From Ornithinibacillus xuwenensis (lineage in GTDB: Bacteria > Bacillota > Bacilli > Bacillales > Amphibacillaceae), in NCBI RefSeq assembly GCF_039614845.1, contig NZ_JBDIML010000003.1:186001-250000 (forward strand): 64,000 nt of DNA, given 5' to 3'. This document shows positions 57,560 through 64,000 of this stretch, one piece after another (positions within the stretch are counted from its first letter, which is position 1; each line of letters opens with the position of its first letter). Position numbers and translations under genes: made by a program. The notes under the pieces were generated by a model. It was not told the origin of the DNA. It saw nothing but the letters and a program-made list of their open reading frames with translations, and ran no database searches.

Positions 57560-59773
57560 GTGAATATGCGTAAATGGTTAATTATTACTGGCACGATCCT
57601 TTTCATACTCGTTGGATGTAGGAATCAAGATGAAACAAAGGATGAAGGGCAAAAAGAAGAAACACCAACAGAAGAAACAGAAAACGATTCAGACAAAAAA
57701 GATGCGCATAGTTCTGTTCAACATATGGACTATAAGGCAGAGGTAGCGCCCGACTTTTCAGCTGAGGAGTTGACAAAGGATCCTGCAGGCAACTGGGTGA
57801 CCAATGGTGGAAATATTTATAATGGCAGGTATTCACCATTAGAAAAAATTGATACATCAAATGTGAAGAACCTTAAGGTTGAATGGGTTACGAGCTTGGG
57901 ATCTGGTTCTGAATTTAAGTATTCTGGTGAAGCAACACCACTTGTCTATGATGGCGTTATGTTTACTATTACAGGAGCGAATGTTGTACAGGCTCTCGAT
58001 GCCAAAACAGGTGAAATAATATGGGAATACACCCCTCAGATAGCAGACGGATTAGATACGGTGTGCTGTGGGTGGACAAGCCGAGGAGTTGCTTTAGGAA
58101 ATGGACTTGTATTTGTCGGATTATTAGATGCACGCCTAATTGCTCTTGATCAAAAAACCGGTGAGTTAGTTTGGGAGACACAAGTGGCAGAATGGGAAAA
58201 AGGATATACGATAACAAGTGCTCCACTATTTTATGATGGAAAGGTTTATACCGGTATTGCTGGTGGCGAATATGGGATTCGAGGATTTTTAGCCGCTTAT
58301 GACGCCGAAATGGGTAGAGAGCTGTGGCGAACGTATACACTCCCCGCTCCTGGTGAGGAAGGATCAGAAACCTGGCCAGAGGATAGTAATAGCGCCATTA
58401 CTGGTGGGGCTCCCATTTGGCAGACGCCAGCTGTAGACCCAGAGTTAGGAATGATTTATTTTGCAACTGGAAACACATCACCTGACTTAGATGGAAGTAA
58501 TCGTGAAGGTGATAATCTATATTCCGACTCGGTTCTGGCTTTAGATGCAGATACTGGTGATTATCAATGGCACTTTCAGGAGGTACATCATGATATTTGG
58601 GATATGGACCCTGCCAACCCGGTTGTACTATTCGATGTTGAAATGGATGGGCAAATGAAAAAAGGTATTGCTCAAGCTGGAAAAACCGGATGGGTGTATA
58701 TTCTGGATCGAACAAACGGTGAACCGTTAATCGGAATTGAAGAAAAACCAGTTCCTCAGGATGATAGACAAAAAACATCTCCTACACAACCATTTCCAAT
58801 CGGTGATAACTTTGTACCACAATCCATATCGGAAGAGGATATTAAAAATGATTTACCAGAAGATTTTGAAGGTAAGGTTGGTGACATGTTTACACCATTC
58901 TGGGATGAGCCAATGACGATAAAACCATCTCCTCAAGGTGGAGCAAACTGGCCACCTTCTGCCTATAATCCAAATACTGAAATGTTTTATGTATTAGGAA
59001 ATGACAACTATTTCGCCTACGCTCATTATGCAGAGGATGAAGCAAATAAGTTTGTAGAGGGGAAAGAATGGATTGGGAGTATTTGGCAGCCGGTTGAGAA
59101 TACACCTAGTCGAGGAACAGTTACCGCTATCGACATAAAAACCAATAAAATTGTTTGGCAAAAAAATTGGGATAGTATTGCGTACAGTGGAATATTGACC
59201 ACAAAAGGGAATCTCGTTTTTACTGGTCATAATGATGGACGGATTATTGCATATGATGCAACAACTGGAGACCAAGTGTGGGAATTTATGACCGATGCTG
59301 GTGCAAACGCTCCCCCAATTACGTACGAGGTTGATGGCAAACAGTATATTTCAATCTTTTCAGCAGGAAACACTTTAGCCGGAAGTAAGCATGGGGATAA
59401 AATTTATACATTCTCCTTAGAAGGAGAATACGCATCATTAGAGGATATCCCAGAGGACGCCATTAATACATCTCCAGTTCACAAGGATACTGACAATGAC
59501 AATAGTGAAGGTGTAACAGAAAGTGACGGCGGAGAAGTTGCCGAACAAGGATTAAAGCTATATGAAAACAATTGTCTAGCATGTCATGGTGCCGAAGGTG
59601 TTGGTGGCCATAATGGACCAAACATAGAAAATGCTACCCTTAGCGATGAGGAACTAGTAGAGCAAATTAAAAAGGGCGGCGGATCTATGCCAAAGTTTGA
59701 AGACATATTGTCAGAAGAAGAAATTAATGCTCTGGTGGAGTATTTAAAGACACTTATGAATAAGGATGAATAA
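57560..59773 (+). CDS. PQQ-type alcohol dehydrogenase with C-terminal cytochrome c domain, lipoprotein
   Basis: 737 residues. Signal with lipobox LVGC (Cys20), then an acidic linker and an eight-bladed quinoprotein propeller (~70-640). Active-site features are visible: vicinal disulfide Cys169-Cys170, Glu237 (AGGEYG), Asn305 (ATGNTS) and Asp345 (HHDIWDMD). A ~75-residue cytochrome c domain follows with haem motif CLACH at 672-676 and likely axial Met710 (GGSMPKF). Oxidises alcohols or similar and passes electrons to haem, by family knowledge. Start is the GTG at 57560 (AAAGGAG upstream). No PQQ biosynthesis genes in the window. Confidence 0.92.
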   Translation: MNMRKWLIITGTILFILVGCRNQDETKDEGQKEETPTEETENDSDKKDAHSSVQHMDYKAEVAPDFSAEELTKDPAGNWVTNGGNIYNGRYSPLEKIDTSNVKNLKVEWVTSLGSGSEFKYSGEATPLVYDGVMFTITGANVVQALDAKTGEIIWEYTPQIADGLDTVCCGWTSRGVALGNGLVFVGLLDARLIALDQKTGELVWETQVAEWEKGYTITSAPLFYDGKVYTGIAGGEYGIRGFLAAYDAEMGRELWRTYTLPAPGEEGSETWPEDSNSAITGGAPIWQTPAVDPELGMIYFATGNTSPDLDGSNREGDNLYSDSVLALDADTGDYQWHFQEVHHDIWDMDPANPVVLFDVEMDGQMKKGIAQAGKTGWVYILDRTNGEPLIGIEEKPVPQDDRQKTSPTQPFPIGDNFVPQSISEEDIKNDLPEDFEGKVGDMFTPFWDEPMTIKPSPQGGANWPPSAYNPNTEMFYVLGNDNYFAYAHYAEDEANKFVEGKEWIGSIWQPVENTPSRGTVTAIDIKTNKIVWQKNWDSIAYSGILTTKGNLVFTGHNDGRIIAYDATTGDQVWEFMTDAGANAPPITYEVDGKQYISIFSAGNTLAGSKHGDKIYTFSLEGEYASLEDIPEDAINTSPVHKDTDNDNSEGVTESDGGEVAEQGLKLYENNCLACHGAEGVGGHNGPNIENATLSDEELVEQIKKGGGSMPKFEDILSEEEINALVEYLKTLMNKDE

Positions 59774-59780
59774 GCAAAAA

Positions 59781-59819
59781 AACAAAGGTAATTGCTTGAT
59801 TAGCAATTACCTTTGTTTC
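59781..59819. terminator. Bidirectional terminator between the two quinoprotein genes
   Basis: Perfect 14-bp stem with a 7-base loop, A-rich on the left and T-rich on the right; serves both convergent genes. Confidence 0.85.
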
Positions 59820-59820
59820 A

Positions 59821-60966
59821 TTATTCTGAGGATGATTTTTCTGCTAGTGGAACGTGTATTAATCGGTCATCCTTTTCTGTTGGTTCACCGCGACTGTCAT
59901 GATTATTTGTTATGGTAAATAATCCATCATCTTCGATTAGAACATCACGCAGCCTTCCCGCTTCATCATAGAAATCTTTAATTTCACCATTCGCTAAATC
60001 ATATGTGAAAATTTTCTTACCTGCCAAGGAGGCAATAAACAATTGTCCATCACGAAAAGCCATACCAGATGGAGCCCATGTCTCATTTCCAGAATGAAAC
60101 ACTGGCGTCACCATATCAGGAGCTTCCTCATCACCTTGAATTTCTGGCCAACCATAGTTGTTTCCTGATTCAATTATATTAATTTCATCATGACCATCTT
60201 CACCGTGCTCCGAGCTATATAAGGTCCCATTATCATCCCAAGATAACCCTTGAGAATTACGATGTCCATATGAGAACACATACGAATCTGCAAATGGATT
60301 ATCCTCCGGTACCTCCCCATTTAGCTCCAACCTTAAAATTTTTCCAGCGAGGCTATCTAGATCTTGTGCAAGCTCACCTTTTCCAGTATCACCAGTAGTA
60401 GCATACAGTTTACCATCTGGGCCAATTTGAACCCTGCCTCCATTATTAAGCTCGCCACCAGGAATTTCTTCTAATAATACAGAATCTTCCTTCCACGTGG
60501 TTCCATCCAAAACTAAAGAGACAATCCGATTAAGGGTTTCCCCATCCTTTTCATACGTATGAAAAGCAAATGCTTTCTTTGAAGTCTCAAAATCTGGAGC
60601 TAACGTAAATCCAAGAAAGCCACCTTCACCTTCATGAAGAATTGCTTCGTTAACCTGTACATCCTGGACCTCAACTAGCCCAAAATCCCCATCAATCTCC
60701 ACCACGGTTCCATCCCTTTGACTTAAGTAAAACAAGCTTCCATTTTTATTGATTGTCCAAGGAATAAAAAGCTTATTCGCATTGATATTTCCATCATCTG
60801 AAGAAACCACCTCAACGGATTCTTCCAAAACCTGAATCGCATCTTTATTATCTTTATGAGTAGGTTGCTTAGTCTCCTCATCTACGTTCCGATTATTCGA
60901 TAAAAGCATAACAACGCTTGCAACAAGAAGCAAGCCAATCAACCCTAAAAAACCATATTTTTTCAA
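59821..60966 (-). CDS. Glucose/sorbosone dehydrogenase-family protein, membrane anchored
   Basis: 381 residues with an N-terminal hydrophobic anchor (FLGLIGLLLVASVVMLL), then a six-bladed propeller of the PQQ-dependent sugar dehydrogenase family: GEGGFLGFTLAPDF, GRVQIGPDGKLYATTGD, YVFSYGHRNSQGLSWD, SEHGEDGHDEIN and NNYGWP. The family's catalytic His in the HNGGR-type motif is Asn174 here (LNNGGR), so sugar oxidation may be impaired. TTG start with GAGGTG upstream. Converges on the PQQ/cytochrome gene. Confidence 0.88.
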   Translation of the reverse strand: MKKYGFLGLIGLLLVASVVMLLSNNRNVDEETKQPTHKDNKDAIQVLEESVEVVSSDDGNINANKLFIPWTINKNGSLFYLSQRDGTVVEIDGDFGLVEVQDVQVNEAILHEGEGGFLGFTLAPDFETSKKAFAFHTYEKDGETLNRIVSLVLDGTTWKEDSVLLEEIPGGELNNGGRVQIGPDGKLYATTGDTGKGELAQDLDSLAGKILRLELNGEVPEDNPFADSYVFSYGHRNSQGLSWDDNGTLYSSEHGEDGHDEINIIESGNNYGWPEIQGDEEAPDMVTPVFHSGNETWAPSGMAFRDGQLFIASLAGKKIFTYDLANGEIKDFYDEAGRLRDVLIEDDGLFTITNNHDSRGEPTEKDDRLIHVPLAEKSSSE

Positions 60967-61001
60967 TAATATTCACCTCTTACTTTCTTTTTCTACATCA
61001 C

Positions 61002-61475
61002 TTACATTTCGTTATTGTTTACTATAAATGTCTTCTGTGTACCATCCTTGAACTTTACTTCTAATTCAGCTTTCAAAAAATTTTCTGGCAGGTTGAATAC
61101 CTCAAGTGATGCCTTTATTGCTTCTTCATCCGTCATGTCATAATGTACATCTAATTTCTGCACAAAAGGAAAAATTGCATCAAAAGCTTCCTTTCCACGA
61201 GCGTCTACTTCCTCTAACGGATAATAAAATTCCGCTTCTACTAATCCCGCATCATGTTCAATCTCACCTTCAAATTCTGTATCAGCGTATAGCACATCAA
61301 AATCTACAACAGAATAATCCAATGCATCCATTTTTTCTACAACATCCTCTATACTCATAGCTGGTTGATTTTCGCTCGTAGTTGATTGATCATGAGATGA
61401 ATTTTCATCATCACCACACGCTGTTACTATAAAAACCATTGTAACGAATAAACTTGTTAAGACTAGTTTTTTCAT
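61002..61475 (-). CDS. YusW-like lipoprotein
   Basis: 157 residues. Signal peptide with lipobox VTAC, then a YusW-type domain: FDVLYADTEFEGEIEHD, AEFYYPLEEVDARGKEAFDAIFPFV, and an end VFNLPENFLKAELEVKFKDGT. Anchored on the outer face of the membrane. The domain occurs in many Bacillaceae lipoproteins of unknown role. GGAGGT precedes the ATG. It lies upstream of the sugar-dehydrogenase-like gene by 35 bases on the same strand, so probably co-transcribed with it. Confidence 0.8.
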   Translation of the reverse strand: MKKLVLTSLFVTMVFIVTACGDDENSSHDQSTTSENQPAMSIEDVVEKMDALDYSVVDFDVLYADTEFEGEIEHDAGLVEAEFYYPLEEVDARGKEAFDAIFPFVQKLDVHYDMTDEEAIKASLEVFNLPENFLKAELEVKFKDGTQKTFIVNNNEM

Positions 61476-61582
61476 AAACTACCTCCAATTCATTATATAG
61501 TCCCTATTATTTCCATAATTTTCATAGATATTCATAATTTTCATAGAAACGATAGTATTTTTCATAAACTACAATCGATTAG

Positions 61583-61621
61583 AAAATAAAAAAAGAACCC
61601 AAATTGATTAAATTTGAATTC
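61583..61621 (-). terminator. Terminator of the 61625 gene
   Basis: Imperfect stem GAATTCAAATTT / AATTTGGGTTC on the minus strand followed by TTTTTTTATTTTC, at the stop codon. Confidence 0.75.
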
Positions 61622-61624
61622 CTT

Positions 61625-62032
61625 TTAGTCACTACATTCTCGTTCGCTTAGTACATCACTAATAATTTCAAGATGAAATGCTGCCCATGCTTTCTCTCTA
61701 AAATGAAATGTGACACTAATCGTAAGTAATATTAGATAAACGGATATAAAGATTATCCAGATCATATTGCCATCGTTAAACAAAACATCTTGGAGCTTAC
61801 TTGAAAACAGAAATAAAAGCCAAGGAATAGAAGTAACAAATATTGGAATAACACCCATTCCATTCTGTTCTTTAATCATACGATAATAGACTAACTGAAG
61901 AATCTTACTGTCAAGAGATTCATAGAAAGACCTAATATCAGAAGCTTCCTTTAGTAGTTTATTGGATTCTAAATCCTTTTGTTTTTTTAATGTTAAAAAC
62001 AATTTGTGGGCATCTCCCCGAAAAAAGTTCAT
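61625..62032 (-). CDS. Uncharacterised membrane protein
   Basis: 135 residues. A helical, charged N-terminal half (KKQKDLESNKLLKEASDIRSFYESLDSKIL), then two hydrophobic segments (IPIFVTSIPWLLFLFS and MIWIIFISVYLILLTISVTF), and a short C-terminus with CYS-containing RECSD. No recognised domain. GAGG nine bases before the ATG. It has its own terminator. Function unknown. Confidence 0.65.
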   Translation of the reverse strand: MNFFRGDAHKLFLTLKKQKDLESNKLLKEASDIRSFYESLDSKILQLVYYRMIKEQNGMGVIPIFVTSIPWLLFLFSSKLQDVLFNDGNMIWIIFISVYLILLTISVTFHFREKAWAAFHLEIISDVLSERECSD

Positions 62033-62121
62033 TTCCTCTCGCCTCTTTATCTTGTGCTACTCTATTAATTGTTGGCATTAGGATGAGAAATATACATCAT
62101 CGTAGAGAGGGAGTAATATCG

Positions 62122-62289
62122 ATGCATTTGGTAAAAAATGCAAAATTCTGTTTTGATAAGAATGTTGCGTTCTTAAATTATTTGCAAGCATGTTCATATT
62201 TATTTTCACTTTTTCTGAGACTTGTCCTGAGAATCCTTTTATTAATTTTTCCTAAGAAGTCCTTACAGAGTCCAAATATGCACAATTAA
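62122..62289 (+). CDS. Possible small membrane protein
   Basis: 55 residues with GGGAG eight bases ahead of the ATG at 62122. One long hydrophobic, Leu-rich segment (SLFLRLVLRILLLIF) after an amphipathic N-terminus. It lies between divergent or convergent neighbours with a hairpin directly after it. Compositional evidence only; it may not be expressed. Confidence 0.4.
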   Translation: MHLVKNAKFCFDKNVAFLNYLQACSYLFSLFLRLVLRILLLIFPKKSLQSPNMHN

Positions 62290-62292
62290 TTA

Positions 62293-62327
62293 ACTAAGAA
62301 CCTTCAGCAATATAGAAGGTCCTTAGT
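62293..62327. terminator. Hairpin terminating the 62122 and 62356 genes
   Basis: Thirteen-base arms with one mismatch (62293-62305 with 62315-62327), between the convergent small genes. No long T-run on either side. Confidence 0.55.
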
Positions 62328-62355
62328 CAATTTATACATTTCTTATCAGGAAAAA

Positions 62356-62652
62356 TTAATAGAAGTCTGGTCTATATCCATATACAGGGTTTTGGAATCC
62401 TGCCTGATATCCAGGAAAACCATATCCCGGTACATTCCCGTAATATCCAGGTCCACTAAATCCAGGACCATATCCGCCAAAGCCCGGTCCGTATCCTCCA
62501 AAACCTGGTCCATTATCAAATAATTCTCCACCTAAAAATCCCAAACCAGCACCAATTAGTCCTGCAGTTAGAGGACTTATACCACCAAATCCTGCTCCAA
62601 ATCTTTGTTGTGGTCCTCTATACATAGGTAGGTTATTTCTTACTCCATGCAT
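62356..62652 (-). CDS. Gly/Tyr/Pro-rich small protein
   Basis: 98 residues. A polar N-terminus (MHGVRNNLPMYRGPQQRFG) precedes one short hydrophobic Gly-rich helix (LTAGLIGAGLGFLGG) and a repeated GPGFGGYGPGFGGY region ending in Tyr/Phe-rich sequence. Such composition is seen in minor spore-coat or surface proteins of bacilli; the function here is unknown. GGGAG precedes the ATG. Confidence 0.65.
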   Translation of the reverse strand: MHGVRNNLPMYRGPQQRFGAGFGGISPLTAGLIGAGLGFLGGELFDNGPGFGGYGPGFGGYGPGFSGPGYYGNVPGYGFPGYQAGFQNPVYGYRPDFY

Positions 62653-63060
62653 GTTGATTCTCCCTTTCCTAGAAATAATTTATTTCTATTCACTATAGCC
62701 TATGGAACACCAACAAAAATGTAATGGGCGATTTCCTTATATGAAACTGCTATTTATTTTTACGAGGTATTGTAGATCCATACATCTACTGGTTAACTCA
62801 CGCACGTCACGAAAAGTTCAGATTAACGATGATGCCTATGTATGGAACTGATATCGTAATGACTACGTTCTTTTCGTATACTACTTTTTAATAAAGAAGT
62901 GACCATACAATAGCATTGACAATACACTATATACAAGAATTAGAAGAGAGAAATTCATCAACCAGATTATGTTGATGAATGGAGATTATTTTAAGATAAC
63001 TTCGGGCAAATCTGTTTTCAGAAAAATTATCTACTATAATCGTAGAGGAGTAATAATGAA
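62653..63060. other. Intergenic region with an inverted repeat
   Basis: 408 bases without a gene. It includes a perfect 10-bp inverted repeat (62953-62962 with 62971-62980; arms ATTCATCAAC and GTTGATGAAT) about 80 bases upstream of the GNAT gene, which could be an operator or leader hairpin. A TTGACA at 62916 has no good -10 partner. Confidence 0.4.
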
Positions 63061-63513
63061 ATGACAATTCAAAGCGCGACCTATAACGAAACACAGTTTA
63101 TTTTAAATCATGCCATAAATGTTTTTACGGAATCCACCGTTGGCCATATAGAGCCTAGCTGGGATAAGGCACTCCAAAGTGTTTCATTATTTTTAAATAA
63201 CGGGGGATATTATTTCATAAATACAGAAAACAACAAAATTAAAGGCTGGATTGGGATAGGTGTCACCTATGACAGCTATACGGATAAAGAGATTGGATTT
63301 ATTCAAGAATTATACGTTTTACCAGAATATCGAAATGCGGGAATAGCACGGGAGTTATGTAAAGAAGCAACAATTCATTTAAAACAACAAGGGTGTCAAG
63401 AAATTCAATTGAATGTATTTGTTGGAAATGGAGCAAAAAATCTCTATCGGAAACTTGGCTTTCAAGACCTATATACAACGATGAAATTAGACTTCGGGTC
63501 TAATACGGATTAG
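63061..63513 (+). CDS. GNAT-family N-acetyltransferase
   Basis: 150 residues. GNAT loop is IQELYVLPEYRNAGIARELCKEA, followed by KNLYRKLGFQDLY. An N-terminal segment (FILNHAINVFTESTVG) is typical of small stand-alone GNAT enzymes. GAGGAG lies ten bases before the ATG. The substrate is unknown. Confidence 0.85.
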   Translation: MTIQSATYNETQFILNHAINVFTESTVGHIEPSWDKALQSVSLFLNNGGYYFINTENNKIKGWIGIGVTYDSYTDKEIGFIQELYVLPEYRNAGIARELCKEATIHLKQQGCQEIQLNVFVGNGAKNLYRKLGFQDLYTTMKLDFGSNTD

Positions 63514-63535
63514 GGTGTGAATAACTCACACCCTA
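63511..63535 (+). terminator. Hairpin after the GNAT gene
   Basis: Perfect 10-bp stem with a 5-base loop overlapping the GNAT stop codon; no T-run, so weak as a terminator. Confidence 0.5.
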
Positions 63536-63692
63536 AACTTATCTAGCATCTGAAATAGGTAAAATATAATCAGTAAACGAACAATTACTGCAAGCATACT
63601 TTTCTGTAAAATACTCTCATGTCTTATTTACTAGTCTATATCTCACTGGATTGTAATATAGAATAATAAGGACATTGTTAAGGAGCGATTAG

Positions 63693-64000
63693 ATGAGTAC
63701 AGCATGGATAATGGGCGCGATTGCATCTGCACTAGGAATTGGTGTTGGCGGTGGACTAGCTTGGTTATTGAAAGGTATTCAAAAAGGCTTTGCCTTTACA
63801 TATTCGCTTTGCGCTGGACTTATCATTGGGCTATTATGTCTGGAGATGATTCCAGAAAGTATTGAATTGGGTGGATGGATTATTCTAATAATTGGTCTCG
63901 GATTTGGGCTTGTGTTATTTCATTTTCTTCATCAAATAATGAACAACATTATCATTATTACGAATAGTAACAGGAAGGAGATCTTTATTCGTTCCGGTAC
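63693..64000 (+). CDS. ZIP-family metal transporter, N-terminal part (cut by window end)
   Basis: At least 102 residues, open to the right edge. AAGGAG precedes the ATG at 63693. Three hydrophobic segments: the first is Gly-rich (ALGIGVGGGLAWLL), the second contains the family-like GLIIGLLCLEMIPESIELGGW, and the third is IILIIGLGFGLVLFHFLH. This matches ZIP-type divalent cation transporters of bacilli; metal specificity cannot be told. The C-terminal helices lie outside the window. Confidence 0.75.
   Translation, partial: MSTAWIMGAIASALGIGVGGGLAWLLKGIQKGFAFTYSLCAGLIIGLLCLEMIPESIELGGWIILIIGLGFGLVLFHFLHQIMNNIIIITNSNRKEIFIRSG

Noticed and set aside
57600..59280. Minus-strand ORFs opposite the PQQ dehydrogenase gene
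   Set aside because: Overlapping frames without ribosome sites or known domains; the plus-strand protein has all family motifs.
1..64000. Prophage, integrative element or insertion sequence
   Set aside because: No integrase, transposase, phage structural gene or flanking repeats are seen; accessory segments look like ordinary gene gain between conserved blocks.

Overview
The window is chromosomal DNA of a low-GC, endospore-forming Bacillaceae. Spore-coat genes (CotO, CotY/CotZ family), YjcZ-type tiny sporulation proteins, and spx, mecA, coiA, pepF and spxH support this. From about 34.4 to 55.8 kb the gene set matches the Bacillus subtilis yjbC-spx-mecA-coiA-pepF-yjbH-yjbI-yjbK-yjbM-nadK-yjbO-prpE ... 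cotO-cotZ ... yjcF-yjcG-yjcH region in reverse orientation. HMG-CoA synthase plus this backbone suggests a halotolerant genus such as Oceanobacillus, Virgibacillus or Ornithinibacillus; that is inference. I see no rRNA, prophage, insertion sequence or CRISPR array. There is one tRNA gene (Val, anticodon GAC).

Layout. 0.2-9.4 kb: mostly minus-strand accessory genes: RNase H-like protein, mvaS, HesB-like and VOC proteins, an ECF sigma factor followed by a C39-like protein, two acetyltransferases, a FlaR-type P-loop kinase, a histidine phosphatase, a decayed gene and two YjcZ-type mini-proteins. 9.6-13.8 kb: an ABC-F protein preceded by a leader ORF and a terminator, then ldh and proC. 14.4-16.2 kb: two oligopeptide-type permeases without a binding protein or ATPase. 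16.7-20.8 kb and 26.2-30.1 kb: two oppositely oriented four-gene modules, each with two ABC-2 permeases, one ATPase and one lipoprotein. 21-25.8 kb, between them: a group of cupin, carboxymuconolactone decarboxylase, aldo/keto reductase, DUF2255, acyltransferase and MerR genes. Three promoters here share a MerR-type architecture (19-bp spacer and common dyad).

30.4-34.4 kb: tRNA-Val, a six-copy repeat array with an exact 20-bp period, and a heterodimeric ABC exporter. 34.4-55.8 kb: the conserved yjb/yjc backbone, carrying spore-coat genes, mgtE, an FtsW/RodA-family gene, alarmone and NAD metabolism, and the regulated-proteolysis set Spx, its adaptor SpxH, and MecA. A glnK-amtB operon with two TnrA/GlnR-type boxes sits between spx and yjbC. 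56-64 kb: secreted or anchored proteins, including a PQQ-type dehydrogenase with a C-terminal cytochrome c domain, converging on a glucose/sorbosone dehydrogenase-family protein whose expected catalytic His is Asn. These are followed by a YusW-like lipoprotein, small membrane or glycine-rich proteins, an acetyltransferase and a ZIP-type transporter cut by the window end.

The observations most worth following are the 20-bp-period array upstream of tRNA-Val, the attenuator-like leader of the ABC-F gene, the paired ABC-2/lipoprotein modules, and the MerR regulon with three related promoters.
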